NCBI RefSeq assembly: GCF_900166585.1
Contig: NZ_FVZC01000009.1
Coordinates: forward strand, 124,001-188,000
DNA: 64,000 nt
Source: Mesobacillus jeotgali
GTDB taxonomy: Bacteria > Bacillota > Bacilli > Bacillales > Cytobacillaceae
Direction: 5' to 3'
In this document: positions 27,141 to 36,535 of the stretch, in pieces
Numbering within the stretch: the first letter of the stretch is position 1
Layout of the letters: every line of letters begins with the position of its first letter
Translations under genes and position numbers: made by a program
The notes under the pieces: generated by a model
Told to the model about the DNA's origin: nothing
The model's input: only the letters and a program-made list of their open reading frames with translations
The model's database searches: none

Positions 27141-27235
27141 TGAAAATTCCTAAAGAAAAGTTTAAGGTTATAGTAAAAGAAGGAAAATACTATAAAAGAC
27201 GTTTTAAAATAACTATAATCGGAAGGAATTTTCCT

Positions 27236-28174
27236 ATGAGATCTGAAAGGCATGAGCATAAGAAAAAAAGAAAAAGAATCAGGTGGTCCAGCATTTTTCT
27301 GCTATTGTTTCTGCTGGTCGGGGCGGTGGCGCTGTATTCCTATATGCAGTATCGCTCTGGTGTGAAGGGTTCGGAAGAGGCAGCGAATCGAAATAAGCAG
27401 GAATATCATTTCAATGGCGAGCGGGACGAGAACGGACTGACAAATATTCTGTTGATTGGCAGTGATGCGAGAGGAAAAGAAGCTTCACGTTCAGATACAA
27501 TCATGATTGCCAGTTACAACCCGGATACGGATTCTTATAAAATGACCTCGATCATGAGGGACACATATGTGGATATACCCGGGCACGGAAAGAATAAAAT
27601 CAACTCTGCATTTGCGCTTGGCGGGCCGGAATTATTAAGGCAGACTATTAAAGATAACTTTGGTGTCAGCATTCAATATTATTCGATCGTTGACTTTGAA
27701 GGGTTTGTCCGCCTGATCGATGAGGCTTTTCCTGAAGGAGTGGAAGTCAACGTTGAGAAGAAAATGTCCAAGGGAATTGGTGTCACGCTGGAACCTGGTG
27801 TGCAGCGGCTTGATGGAAAGCACTTGCTTGGATATGTAAGATTCCGCCAGGATGCAGTCGGGGATTTTGGCCGTGTCGAGCGCCAGCAAAGTGTCATAAA
27901 GGAAGTTGGAAAGGAATTTGCCAGCATCCAGACGCTCCCGAAGCTTCCTAAACTGGTAGGGGTTGTGACTCCATTCATCAATACCAATATGGATACGGGT
28001 GATATTTTATCGATGGGAAAAGGCTTGATTTCAAAGGATAATCGGGATATCGAGACAATGAGGATTCCGGTTGAGGGAACATACGAGGATCAAAGGGTGA
28101 GCGGTGCCGGAGCAGTCTTGGCGATAGATTTAGAAGAAAACAGACGTGCTCTGGAGGAATTTCTAACTAAATAG
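27236..28174 (+). CDS. LytR-CpsA-Psr family cell-wall glycopolymer ligase
   Basis: 312 residues from ATG 27236, eight bases after GGAAGGA; the frame is open to 27140 but lacks a site there. A basic N-terminus (KKKRKRIR) and one membrane helix (about 16-36) are followed by the LCP domain: NILLIGSDARGKEASRSDTI, SIMRDTYVDIPGHGKNKINSA and YVRFRQDAVGDFGRVERQQ, which carry the Asp and Arg residues binding the polyprenyl-pyrophosphate substrate. These enzymes (TagT/U/V) attach teichoic acids or other glycopolymers to peptidoglycan outside the membrane. Which paralogue this is cannot be told. Confidence 0.9.
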   Translation: MRSERHEHKKKRKRIRWSSIFLLLFLLVGAVALYSYMQYRSGVKGSEEAANRNKQEYHFNGERDENGLTNILLIGSDARGKEASRSDTIMIASYNPDTDSYKMTSIMRDTYVDIPGHGKNKINSAFALGGPELLRQTIKDNFGVSIQYYSIVDFEGFVRLIDEAFPEGVEVNVEKKMSKGIGVTLEPGVQRLDGKHLLGYVRFRQDAVGDFGRVERQQSVIKEVGKEFASIQTLPKLPKLVGVVTPFINTNMDTGDILSMGKGLISKDNRDIETMRIPVEGTYEDQRVSGAGAVLAIDLEENRRALEEFLTK

Positions 28175-28298
28175 CCTGCTGGCAGAAATTTAAAGGTGTA
28201 CAATCCAATTTAAGAGGTAAATAGGAAATGGGCACCAGGAATCTGTGGCACTCACGGAAACCTGAAAAGCCCTTAGTTGCTTGGACAAGGAGATTTCA

Positions 28299-28910
28299 AT
28301 GGATCTTGAATTGATGAAAGAATGGTTTACAATTGAAAACCTTATGGAGCTGCTCCGCGAGTACCGTTCCTTTGGTCCGATTCCCGGGATATTGCTGCCA
28401 ATGCTCGAAGCATTTTTGCCGTTCCTGCCATTATTTTTATTTGTCATGGCAAATGCGAATGCATTTGGGCTTTGGATGGGCTTTCTATTTTCCTGGACTG
28501 GAGCGGTTCTGGGAGCATTGCTCGTTTTTTTGATTTTCCGCAGGTATGGCCAGGGACGAATCCTGAGGTTCTTGCAGCGCCACCCAAAAGTCCAGAAAGG
28601 AATGAATTGGATTGAACGCCATGGTTTCGGACCGATATTCCTTATGCTGTGCTTCCCGTTTACTCCCTCGGCCCTTGTCAATATTGTCGCTGGGCTTTCA
28701 AAAATCAGCATGGCTCAGTATATGCTTGCTGTCATCGCGGGAAAAATGGTGATGGTTTTTACCATCAGCTTCGTTGGTTATGATATTCGCTCTTTGATCA
28801 CCAATCCGGCCCGGACTGGCATCGTTCTGGCAGTGATTGCGATCCTGTGGTATATCGGCAAAAGAATAGAAGTAAAAATGAATATGAGTGTAAAAAAAAA
28901 TGATGACTGA
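28299..28910 (+). CDS. yhjE: YhjE-like VTT/DedA-superfamily membrane protein
   Basis: 203 residues from ATG 28299 with AAGGAGATTTCA upstream. About five hydrophobic segments and the SNARE-associated/VTT domain text FGPIPGILLPMLEAFLPFLP, RRYGQGRILRFLQRHPKVQK and CFPFTPSALVNIVAGLS. Family members (TVP38/TMEM64, DedA) move or flip lipids. In B. subtilis yhjE precedes sipV, as here. Confidence 0.87.
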   Translation: MDLELMKEWFTIENLMELLREYRSFGPIPGILLPMLEAFLPFLPLFLFVMANANAFGLWMGFLFSWTGAVLGALLVFLIFRRYGQGRILRFLQRHPKVQKGMNWIERHGFGPIFLMLCFPFTPSALVNIVAGLSKISMAQYMLAVIAGKMVMVFTISFVGYDIRSLITNPARTGIVLAVIAILWYIGKRIEVKMNMSVKKNDD

Positions 28911-28946
28911 AACCAGGAACAGGTTAACAGGTGGTGATTGGAGCGG

Positions 28947-29501
28947 ATGAGGGAAGCAATGAAAAGAGAAGGTGCCGAGTGGATCAAAGCTTTTTCGCTT
29001 GGAATGATCATATTCATTTTCATAAGAATCTTCTTTTTTTCCAATTATGTCGTTGATGGGGAATCCATGCTTCCGACATTGGAGGACGGGAACAAAGTGG
29101 TTGTCAACAAGTTCGGATATGAGTCAGAGGATCTTGAGAGGTTTGACGTGATTGTATTCCATGCAAATGAAGAAGAAGACTATGTGAAACGAGTGATTGG
29201 CCTTCCGGGAGATCGGATTGAGTATCGTAAAGATAGGTTATTTATTAATGGTGAGGAAGTAAAAGAGCCTTTTTTGAAAATGTATCGTGACCAATCGCCA
29301 GGGGGTTATTTGACGGGTGATTTTACCCTCGAGGATTTAACCGGTGTTGAAAAGGTGCCGGAAGGAAAATTATTTGTGCTTGGTGATAATCGCCTTGGCA
29401 GCTGGGACAGCAGGCAGTTTGGGTTCATTTCGGAAAAGCAGGTGGTTGGAAAGGTGAATCTCCGCTACTGGCCCCTTGAAGAAATGGATGCAACGTTCTG
29501 A
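28947..29501 (+). CDS. sipV: Type I signal peptidase (SipV position)
   Basis: 184 residues from ATG 28947; a TTG at 28938 nearer to AGGTGGTGA would add three residues, and ATG 28959 is also possible. One N-terminal membrane helix (about 13-31), then the catalytic Ser40 in VVDGESMLPTL and Lys81 in YVKRVIGLPGDRIEY, and box E text FVLGDNRLGSWDSRQFG. It cleaves secretory signal peptides on the outer face of the membrane. The gene order yhjE-sip matches B. subtilis sipV, although the protein is somewhat longer. Confidence 0.88.
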   Translation: MREAMKREGAEWIKAFSLGMIIFIFIRIFFFSNYVVDGESMLPTLEDGNKVVVNKFGYESEDLERFDVIVFHANEEEDYVKRVIGLPGDRIEYRKDRLFINGEEVKEPFLKMYRDQSPGGYLTGDFTLEDLTGVEKVPEGKLFVLGDNRLGSWDSRQFGFISEKQVVGKVNLRYWPLEEMDATF

Positions 29502-29517
29502 CATTTGCTTTTATGTC

Positions 29518-29548
29518 AAAAGACTCGTCAAATTTCGAGTCTTTTTTT
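29518..29548 (+). terminator. Terminator after the signal peptidase gene
   Basis: Stem AAAGACTCG / CGAGTCTTT with loop TCAAATTT-type bases and seven T residues. Confidence 0.82.
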
Positions 29549-29601
29549 ATTTTCCATATGCTAGACTAACATCACAATTAAGAAAACAGGGCGGAGATTT
29601 T

Positions 29602-32600
29602 ATGCAGGGAACATTGCCATTAATTAAAACAAAATTGATTGTACCAAGTTTGCAGGAACAATGGGTCAGGCGGGCAGATTTTTCGAAAAAAATGAAAGCG
29701 ATTGCAGAAAAGCGTCTTACTATCGTCCAGGCAGGGGCGGGGTATGGGAAAAGCACGGCACTCGCGATGCATGTCAGGGATCAGAACAAGCGATGCTGCT
29801 GGTATACAATCACTTCCTCAGATGATGACATACTCCCGTTTCTATCCTATTTGACAGCCTCGATTCAAACCTTGTTCCCGGACTTCGGCCATGAATTAAC
29901 AGCCTATATGAAAAGGATGGACCGTTATATTAGGGAAGAGGAATTAAGCATGCTCTCTTCGCTTTTTATCAACGAAATCTTGCAAATAACTGCACCAATC
30001 ACCGTCATCCTGGATGACTTCCATGCAATAGAGCATTCCTATCACATCAATGTCTGGATGGAAAAGCTGCTTGAACATATGCCAGACCACCTCCATCTCG
30101 TTATTTCGACTAGAACGAAGCCCGGTTGGAAGGTTCTTGCCAAAATGAAGATGAAGAATCAGTTGAATGAGATTTCAAAAACAGACTTGATTTTTGGCAA
30201 GGAAGAGATCGAATTACTTATCACGGATTATTATGAAATGACAATCAGTGATGAACAAATCGACCAATTGTACACCATCACGGAAGGATGGGTCATTGCG
30301 GTCGGGATGATTGCCCAGCAGCTTCCCCACATTCAGAAACTTGAGGATCTGTTTGCAGAGCCTGCCAAGTCGCTCGAGGATTTGTTTCAATATCTGGTGC
30401 ATGAAGTATTTGCAAAACAGCCCCCAATGATCCAGAAGTTTCTTGAGCAGACGTGCATTTTTGAAGAAATTAGCTCGGACGTTTGCGATCATCTTCTTGG
30501 TATGAACGGTTCTTTGCAAATGCTTCAGCAGCTCACTGCTAAAAACCTGTTCATTCATCAGGTTGGCGAGAACCAGTTCAGGTACCATGCCCTTTTCCGC
30601 GAATTCCTCGAGAACAGGCTGTTAACAAGCCAGCCGGAACAATACCATTATTTAATCTTAAGCAGCGGGCGATATTTTGAAAAGAACGGGCAGTGGGAAG
30701 AAGCCCTGTACTGCTATGAAAAGGCTGGCCATCATGATGCTGCAGCTTCCATTATGGATGAACAGGGATTGGAATTGCTTGAGATGGGAAAGCTCGAGAA
30801 TCTGCAGGAACGGCTTGCTAAAATTCCAATGGGAAACAAAACTCGCTATTGTTCCTTATTATTTCTTGAAGGTGAGGTGTATCGATATCGCTCTTTGTAT
30901 CAGCAGGCCGAAGCTTTCTATGAAGAGGCAATCCAAACTGCTGAGAAGACAGGCGATATTGAGTGGAAGAGCAAGGCGCTTGAAGGAAAAGCAAAAATAT
31001 ATCTGGATACGATCCAACCGCTGAAAGCAGAGCGTATTCTGGCTCAGGCCATAGAACTTAGAGAAGCAGCAATGCTTAATGACACTGAGGAAGAAACGGG
31101 ACGGCTGTACCGTCTTCTTGCTGAAAACCTGATCAATTCCGGACAGGCTTTGAAGGCTGAAAAATGGATTGAAAGGGCCAGGTCTATGGGTGTTCAAATT
31201 GAAGATGGACACCTCGAAGCCCGTTTGTACTTGAGGACCGGAAGACTTGGCGAGGCACAAAGGATTTTAACCGAGGCAAAAGGCGCAGATAAGCTTCAGC
31301 TGCCTCAATCCCACCGGGAAACAGACCTGCTGCTGGCGTTAATCGAAGCATTTACAGGCAATGGAACACAAGCAAAAATCCTGTCCCAGTCAGGCATTCA
31401 GCATGGAATCAATAGCAAGGCACCATTCGTGGAGGCCTGCGGGTGGATCAGGATGGGGCATGCAGTTCAGTTGATTGAACAATATGACCTGGACCTGGCA
31501 GAAAAGTGCTATGAAACAGCGCTGGATATTATGGGGCGGTTGAGCATCGAGAGGGGAAAGGCCGAACCGCTGATGGGCCTTTGTATCCTCTACGGATCAA
31601 GGAGGGAATATGAGAGGGCAGCCGAAGCGGGAAGAAAAGCATTGCTTGAAACCGAACAGGTGAAGGATGTATGGCTCTCTGCCCTTATCACGCTTTGCAT
31701 GGCGATCACGGCAATTTACAATGACAAGTCTGAGGAGGCAGCTGAGTTTCTGAGAAAAGCTGAGGATATGTTCAATCAGTGCGGTGACGAGTACGGCAAA
31801 ATGCTGCTGGCATTTTGGGATGCACTTCACTCCTTCTCGTTAAGCAATGAAGAAGGTTTTACAACGGCATTTACTAGCTTTTTGAAACGGATGAAGAGTG
31901 GGGGCTATGAATTCTTTCTAAAAAAGAGGACAACATTTGGTCCCAGGGATTTGCAAATTTTATCCGCTATGCTGATTCAGGCAATGAAGCAATCCATTGT
32001 ACCAGCATATACGGAGAAGCTGATGGAGGATTTGAAAATCCCCCGCCTGACTGCACATCCAGGCTATACCTTAAGGATCCAGACTCTGGGCCAATTCCGC
32101 CTTTGGCTTGGTGACAGGGAAGTGGAAGAAAGAGACTGGCAAAGGGGCAAGGCCAAAGAGCTTCTCCAGCTTTTTCTGACAAAGAGGAACCAGTTCCTGA
32201 TGAAAGAGGATATTTTCCAGTTCCTTTGGCCAGCACATGAGGATAAGAATGCAGACAGGGATTTCAAAGTCGCCTTGAATGCCTTGAACAATGTACTGGA
32301 ACCTTCACGTAAAGCAAGGGCAGCCCCTTTTTTCATCATCAGGGATGGAACAGGCTATGGAATCAACCCCCACGCCGCGATTGAGCTGGATGCGCATCTT
32401 TTTGAGGAATGGGCAGAAACCGGTCTGGAAGAAAGGAACACGGAAAAGTCAATTGAAGAACTGGAACGGGCCTTGCATTTATATAATGGTGATTATCTTC
32501 CCGAAAGGAGATATGAGGACTGGTGCATAAATGAGCGGGAAAGGCTGCTTGTTTATTTTTTGCGCGGTGCGGAGAGGCTGGCACAGCTGAATGTAAGGCG

Positions 32601-32832
32601 GGAAAACTATGATTCTGCTATTCACTGGTGCCAAAAAATCCTTCATAAGGATCGAACCTGGGAGGAAGCATACAGACTATTAATGTTTTGCTATTACCGA
32701 AAAAATAATCGTCCCCAGGCAATCAGATGGTACAAAAAGTGCTGTGCTGTCCTTGAGGAGGAACTGGGGGTAATCCCGCTAGAGCCAACCAGGCATATGT
32801 ATGAAATGATCATCAAAGGAACCGATGTTTAA
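29602..32832 (+). CDS. STAND-NTPase / BTAD (SARP-like) transcriptional activator
   Basis: 1076 residues from ATG 29602 with GGGCGGAGATTTT upstream; the longer open frame runs through the preceding terminator. N-terminal MalT-like NTPase: Walker A GAGYGKST (45-52), Walker B ITVILDDFH (Asp138/139). The middle (about 360-800) is TPR-like helical repeats. The C-terminal part has an OmpR-type winged helix starting TLRIQTLGQFRLWLGDREVE (about 820), then a bacterial transcriptional activator domain with CINERERLLVYFLRGAERLA. This layout is that of large SARP regulators: signal binding to the sensor, ATP-driven oligomerisation, activation at direct-repeat operators. Matching heptamer repeats occur before the liv-type operon (33639) and the ligase (42027), so those are its probable targets. 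Confidence 0.85.
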   Translation: MQGTLPLIKTKLIVPSLQEQWVRRADFSKKMKAIAEKRLTIVQAGAGYGKSTALAMHVRDQNKRCCWYTITSSDDDILPFLSYLTASIQTLFPDFGHELTAYMKRMDRYIREEELSMLSSLFINEILQITAPITVILDDFHAIEHSYHINVWMEKLLEHMPDHLHLVISTRTKPGWKVLAKMKMKNQLNEISKTDLIFGKEEIELLITDYYEMTISDEQIDQLYTITEGWVIAVGMIAQQLPHIQKLEDLFAEPAKSLEDLFQYLVHEVFAKQPPMIQKFLEQTCIFEEISSDVCDHLLGMNGSLQMLQQLTAKNLFIHQVGENQFRYHALFREFLENRLLTSQPEQYHYLILSSGRYFEKNGQWEEALYCYEKAGHHDAAASIMDEQGLELLEMGKLENLQERLAKIPMGNKTRYCSLLFLEGEVYRYRSLYQQAEAFYEEAIQTAEKTGDIEWKSKALEGKAKIYLDTIQPLKAERILAQAIELREAAMLNDTEEETGRLYRLLAENLINSGQALKAEKWIERARSMGVQIEDGHLEARLYLRTGRLGEAQRILTEAKGADKLQLPQSHRETDLLLALIEAFTGNGTQAKILSQSGIQHGINSKAPFVEACGWIRMGHAVQLIEQYDLDLAEKCYETALDIMGRLSIERGKAEPLMGLCILYGSRREYERAAEAGRKALLETEQVKDVWLSALITLCMAITAIYNDKSEEAAEFLRKAEDMFNQCGDEYGKMLLAFWDALHSFSLSNEEGFTTAFTSFLKRMKSGGYEFFLKKRTTFGPRDLQILSAMLIQAMKQSIVPAYTEKLMEDLKIPRLTAHPGYTLRIQTLGQFRLWLGDREVEERDWQRGKAKELLQLFLTKRNQFLMKEDIFQFLWPAHEDKNADRDFKVALNALNNVLEPSRKARAAPFFIIRDGTGYGINPHAAIELDAHLFEEWAETGLEERNTEKSIEELERALHLYNGDYLPERRYEDWCINERERLLVYFLRGAERLAQLNVRRENYDSAIHWCQKILHKDRTWEEAYRLLMFCYYRKNNRPQAIRWYKKCCAVLEEELGVIPLEPTRHMYEMIIKGTDV

Positions 32833-32897
32833 GTCAAAATAGGCTGAAACATCACCCTTTTGCGGGAGAGATGGTTCACGCGGGTTGTTCAGTCAAA

Positions 32898-33215
32898 TTA
32901 AATGACCGTCATGACCCTGTCAAAATAACTTTTCAGGATCAGCCATCTGGCCGGATATGTTGTGGCAAAGTCCTCAATCGATTGATCTGAATACATCAGC
33001 AAGCAGTCAATCTGCCTTTTATGGAGCTTTAAATCATAGAGCAGAGCATGCGGGAGTGTATAATGCTCGTACAATTGATATGGATTCAGCCTAACTGGCT
33101 CCAGCCCTTCTTTTTGAATGAAATCAGCCATGGCATTTTGCTGTATTTCAAAACTTTCATCCCGGGAACATCCGTTTATATGTATTTGTTCATTAATTAG
33201 ATAGATACCTTTCAT
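32898..33215 (-). CDS. Small protein of unknown function
   Basis: 105 residues from ATG 33215, preceded by GGAGGGGATTTTTT; six more residues are possible from 33233 but would begin inside that site. Acidic/neutral and soluble, with FIQKEGLEPVRLNPYQLYEH and LHKRQIDCLLMYSDQSIEDF. The second stretch faintly recalls the N-terminal fold of serine resolvases, which I cannot confirm. It is convergent with the BTAD regulator gene. I do not recognise a family. Confidence 0.6.
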   Translation of the reverse strand: MKGIYLINEQIHINGCSRDESFEIQQNAMADFIQKEGLEPVRLNPYQLYEHYTLPHALLYDLKLHKRQIDCLLMYSDQSIEDFATTYPARWLILKSYFDRVMTVI

Positions 33216-33304
33216 AAAAAATCCCCTCCGCATTTTTAGGCATTTAGTCCAATTATCGCCATAAAAATAGGAGGGGATACTTTTTTATAAAAACAACCAC
33301 TGTT

Positions 33305-33562
33305 TCAACGATGCCGGAATTTATAGATCATCCCCGCAATCATGTTCGCCGGTAGGAACAAGGGGTTCGACTGCAGGTTCGCATGCAGGACTTCTTCATG
33401 GACAGGCATTTCCTCATACATTTCTCCCTGTGTTTGCTTTCGGTATTTCTTTGATTCTTCCATTTTTGTAATATATCTGTACTGAATCGGTGCCATGATG
33501 ATAGTTGTAATGAGAAATGGCAGAGTGAAAAGGATGATAAGGAACCAGATAACTGAATCCAT
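33305..33562 (-). CDS. Small membrane protein, possibly DUF3949
   Basis: 85 residues from ATG 33562 with AAAGGGGGAC upstream. One hydrophobic helix (about 4-26, VIWFLIILFTLPFLITTIIM) followed by a polar tail with HANLQSNPLFLPANMIAGMI. The short length, single helix and NPLF segment recall the Bacillaceae DUF3949 group, but this is from memory. Divergent from the liv-type operon; its promoter region lies next to the operon's activator site. Confidence 0.6.
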   Translation of the reverse strand: MDSVIWFLIILFTLPFLITTIIMAPIQYRYITKMEESKKYRKQTQGEMYEEMPVHEEVLHANLQSNPLFLPANMIAGMIYKFRHR

Positions 33563-33638
33563 TGGAGTTGTCCCCCTTTAAGTTTTGATATATCTATACG
33601 GAGAAAACTTCCGAAAGTTTCAAAATTTTGAATTCTCC

Positions 33639-33671
33639 TGTAACTCATTTGTAACTGCTGTTTTTTAAGAT
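33639..33671 (+). promoter_or_regulatory. SARP-type activator site and -10 of the liv-type operon
   Basis: TGTAACT at 33639-33645 and again at 33650-33656 (11 bp apart, spacer CATT), then nine bases to a -10-like TAAGAT at 33666-33671. No recognisable -35 exists at the usual distance, so an activator is needed. The same element, with identical spacing, precedes the ligase gene at 42027. The -10 lies about 50 bp before the SBP start codon. Confidence 0.75.
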
Positions 33672-33722
33672 GGTGTCAAAGCTTGTGGCTTTGGATGCAT
33701 CACTTTTAGAGGGGGAAAGGAA

Positions 33723-34967
33723 ATGAAAGCTGGTAAACGGAATTTTGCTTTATCTTTTATGCTCATTTTGGTCCTGTTGTTTACAAGTGCCTGCAGTGGA
33801 TCGGGAACAGAGAAATCTGGGGGAACAGAAGGAAAAGAAGGGAAAGGAGAACCGAAAAACACCGAACCTATCAAGATTGGGGTTCTGGCTTCGCAAACAG
33901 GCGGGCTCGAGGCTTATGGGAAACAGACACTTCGCGGGTTCGAGCTGGGACTTGAATATGCGACGGATGGAACAAATGAAGTAGCTGGACGCAAGATTGA
34001 ATTCATTGTTGAGGATACGGAAACGAAACCGGAAGTAGCTGTCCAGAAAGCAACAAAGCTGCTGGAAGAGGATGAAGTGGACTTCCTTGTCGGTTCATCT
34101 AGCTCTGGAGACACACTAGCAGTACTTCCATTGGCTGAAGAATATGAAAAAATCATGATTGTTGAACCTGCTGTAGCAGACAGCATTACGGGTTCAGAAT
34201 TCAATGAATATATTTTCCGAACAGCGCGAAATTCTTCACAGGACGCTGTTGCTGGAGCAGCTGCAATTGCGAAGAAAGGCGTGAAAATCGCCACGCTTGC
34301 ACCTGATTATTCATTTGGCCGTGATGGTGTTTCTGCATTCAAAGAAGCAGCTGAAAAACTTGGCGCTGAAATCGTCCACGAAGAATATGCAGATCCGGCA
34401 GCGACCGACTTCACTTCCAACATCCAGAAAATCATCGACCAAAAGCCAGATTACTTATTTGTTGTCTGGGCAGGAGCCAACTCACCTTGGAACCAGATTG
34501 CTGACATGAAGGTCCAGGAAAAAGGGATAAAAATCTCTACCGGGGCACCTGACATTGCTGCCCTGGCAACGATGGAGCCACTAATTGGCATGGAAGGTTT
34601 CACCGTTTACTATCATGATCTTCCGCAAAATGACATCAATAAATGGCTTGTTGATGAACATAAAAAACGATTCAATGGAGAACTTCCTGATTTGTTCACG
34701 CCAGGAGGCATGACAGCTGCGATGGCAATTGTGGAGGCACTCAAGAAAACAGAAGGCGACACGGACTCCGAGAATTTAATTAAAACGATGGAAGGCATGA
34801 GCTTTGAAACGCCAAAAGGCAAGATGACCTTCCGTGAAGAGGATCACCAGGCACTCCAGGCACTATATGCGATCAAGCTGGAGAAAAAGGATGGCTTCAA
34901 CTATCCAGTTCCGGTCCTGATTCGTGAACTGTCACCGGAAGAAACGGCTCCTCCGATCCGTAATTAA
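33723..34967 (+). CDS. Branched-chain-type ABC substrate-binding lipoprotein
   Basis: 414 residues from ATG 33723 with GAGGGGGAAAGGAA upstream. The signal peptide ends in LLFTSAC, so Cys21 of the lipobox is lipidated. The mature part is a Peripla_BP_6 (LivK-like) domain: IKIGVLASQTGGLEAYGKQT, IEFIVEDTETKPEVAVQKAT and FLVGSSSSGDTLAVLPLAEE. Such proteins bind amino acids, amides, urea or aromatic and short-chain acids. The downstream enzymes (ligase, KASIII-like, hydrolase, SDR) argue for a carboxylic acid rather than leucine. First gene of a polycistron; a hairpin follows and may raise its expression over the permease genes. Confidence 0.88.
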   Translation: MKAGKRNFALSFMLILVLLFTSACSGSGTEKSGGTEGKEGKGEPKNTEPIKIGVLASQTGGLEAYGKQTLRGFELGLEYATDGTNEVAGRKIEFIVEDTETKPEVAVQKATKLLEEDEVDFLVGSSSSGDTLAVLPLAEEYEKIMIVEPAVADSITGSEFNEYIFRTARNSSQDAVAGAAAIAKKGVKIATLAPDYSFGRDGVSAFKEAAEKLGAEIVHEEYADPAATDFTSNIQKIIDQKPDYLFVVWAGANSPWNQIADMKVQEKGIKISTGAPDIAALATMEPLIGMEGFTVYYHDLPQNDINKWLVDEHKKRFNGELPDLFTPGGMTAAMAIVEALKKTEGDTDSENLIKTMEGMSFETPKGKMTFREEDHQALQALYAIKLEKKDGFNYPVPVLIRELSPEETAPPIRN

Positions 34968-34978
34968 CAAATGTCCGT

Positions 34979-35018
34979 AATGAACTTCGGTACACCAGCC
35001 GGAGTTCATTATTCTTTA
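34979..35018 (+). terminator. Hairpin/partial terminator between SBP and ATPase genes
   Basis: Twelve-base stem AATGAACTTCGG / CCGGAGTTCATT (one mismatch) with loop TACACCAG, followed only by ATTCTTTAC. The weak T tract suggests partial termination or 3'-end protection rather than a full stop. Confidence 0.55.
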
Positions 35019-35059
35019 CTGCGATAGAGTTCTATTTTTAAAGGGTGGTGTAGAAAAGA

Positions 35060-35833
35060 ATGACTTCTATCTTGGAAACGAAAAACCTCAGTATTGCTTT
35101 TGGGGGTCATACTGCGGTTGACTCTGTCAGCATCTCAGTTCCCCATAACCATTTTAAATCGATTATCGGGCCAAACGGTGCGGGCAAGACAACTTTCTTC
35201 AACTTGTTAAGTGGCCAGCTCACTCCGACCGGAGGACAGGTCTTCTTTAAAGGAAGCGAAATTACTAGAATGTCCCCGACAAAAAGGACAAGGGCGGGAA
35301 TCGGACGCTCATTTCAAATTACTAATGTATTCCCGAACCTGACCGTGATGGAAAATGTCCGTCTCGCGGTGCAGTCACATGAAGGAGTTCGCTATCAAAT
35401 GCTAAAACACTTCCGTTCTTATATTAAATTCGAGGAGCAGGCAGAGGAGTGGCTTAAGCTTGTGCTGCTTGATGACAAGAAGGATGCACTTGCGATGAAC
35501 CTTGCTCATGGGGAGAAAAGGAAACTTGAAATTGCGATGCTTCTGGCCTTGAACACAGAGGTACTTCTGCTCGATGAACCAACAGCAGGAATGTCACTGG
35601 AGGAGGTACCGGCAATCCTCGAAGTGATCAGGAAGATTAAACAGCGAGGCGACAGGACGATTGTATTAATCGAGCACAAAATGGATATGATCATGGATCT
35701 TTCTGATACAATCATGGTTTTGTTCAACGGTGCGTTGCTAGCTGACGGCACTCCGGAAGAAATCATGAAAAACGAAACAGTTCAGTCTGCATATTTAGGA
35801 GGTTTGCACAGTGAACACGCTGCTAAAACTTGA
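35060..35833 (+). CDS. LivG-type ABC ATPase
   Basis: 257 residues from ATG 35060 with AAGGGTGG upstream. Walker A GPNGAGKTT, a divergent signature LAHGEKRKLEIAMLLAL as in LivG, Walker B VLLLDEPTAGMS and the switch His in IEHKMDM. One of two ATPases powering the branched-chain-type importer. Overlaps the second ATPase gene by 23 bp. Confidence 0.92.
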   Translation: MTSILETKNLSIAFGGHTAVDSVSISVPHNHFKSIIGPNGAGKTTFFNLLSGQLTPTGGQVFFKGSEITRMSPTKRTRAGIGRSFQITNVFPNLTVMENVRLAVQSHEGVRYQMLKHFRSYIKFEEQAEEWLKLVLLDDKKDALAMNLAHGEKRKLEIAMLLALNTEVLLLDEPTAGMSLEEVPAILEVIRKIKQRGDRTIVLIEHKMDMIMDLSDTIMVLFNGALLADGTPEEIMKNETVQSAYLGGLHSEHAAKT

Positions 35834-36518
35834 TGAAATTGAAACATTCATCGGCCAGTACCATATCCTTCAAGGAGTTTCTTTCGAGGTGCCGAAAGGT
35901 GAGGTAACGGTGCTTCTTGGCCGTAACGGCGCCGGAAAGACAACGACTTTGAGGACCATCATGGGATTGAATCCGGCTGCAAAAGGATCAGTTTTATTTA
36001 AAGGTGAAGAAATCAAAAGCCTCCCAACCTACACAATCGCTAATAAAGGGATTGGGTATGTGCCCGAAGACCAGGGGGTTTTTGCTGACCTGACCGTCGA
36101 AGAAAATATCAAGGTGGCAATCAAGAAAGAGAATGATGAAACGAACCAGCGGCTGGAATGGATATTGAATCTGTTCCCGGACTTGAAAAAGTTTTGGAAA
36201 AAACCTGGCGGATTGCTGAGCGGAGGCCAAAAGCAAATGCTGGCGATTGCCAGGGCCTATGTGAATGACAATGAATTGCTGCTGATTGACGAGCCTAGCA
36301 AGGGGCTCGCCCCGATTGTCGTCGAAAAAGTAATGGAGTCGATCCAGCAAATGAAAGATAAAACGACCATCATCCTTGTAGAGCAAAACTTCATGATGGC
36401 GAGTACGATTGGTGACAGATTCTACATTATCGATGATGGCAGAACGGTTTCCAACGGTTCAATGAATGTCCTGCGGGAGGATGAAGAAATGAGAAGGAAA
36501 TATCTCGGAATAGCATAG
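35811..36518 (+). CDS. LivF-type ABC ATPase
   Basis: 235 residues from GTG 35811 with GGAGGTTTGCACA upstream. Walker A GRNGAGKTT, signature LSGGQKQMLAIARAYVN, Walker B LLLIDEPSKGLAP and VEQNFMMA. Forms the ATPase heterodimer with the preceding LivG-like protein. The overlap implies coupled translation and equal amounts. Confidence 0.92.
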   Translation: MNTLLKLDEIETFIGQYHILQGVSFEVPKGEVTVLLGRNGAGKTTTLRTIMGLNPAAKGSVLFKGEEIKSLPTYTIANKGIGYVPEDQGVFADLTVEENIKVAIKKENDETNQRLEWILNLFPDLKKFWKKPGGLLSGGQKQMLAIARAYVNDNELLLIDEPSKGLAPIVVEKVMESIQQMKDKTTIILVEQNFMMASTIGDRFYIIDDGRTVSNGSMNVLREDEEMRRKYLGIA

Positions 36519-36535
36519 GGAAGGGGGAGAAAAGT

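Noticed and set aside
29476..29601. 42-residue extension of the BTAD regulator
   Set aside because: It overlaps the signal peptidase gene end and passes through that gene's terminator; ATG 29602 has a suitable ribosome site and starts at the NTPase domain.
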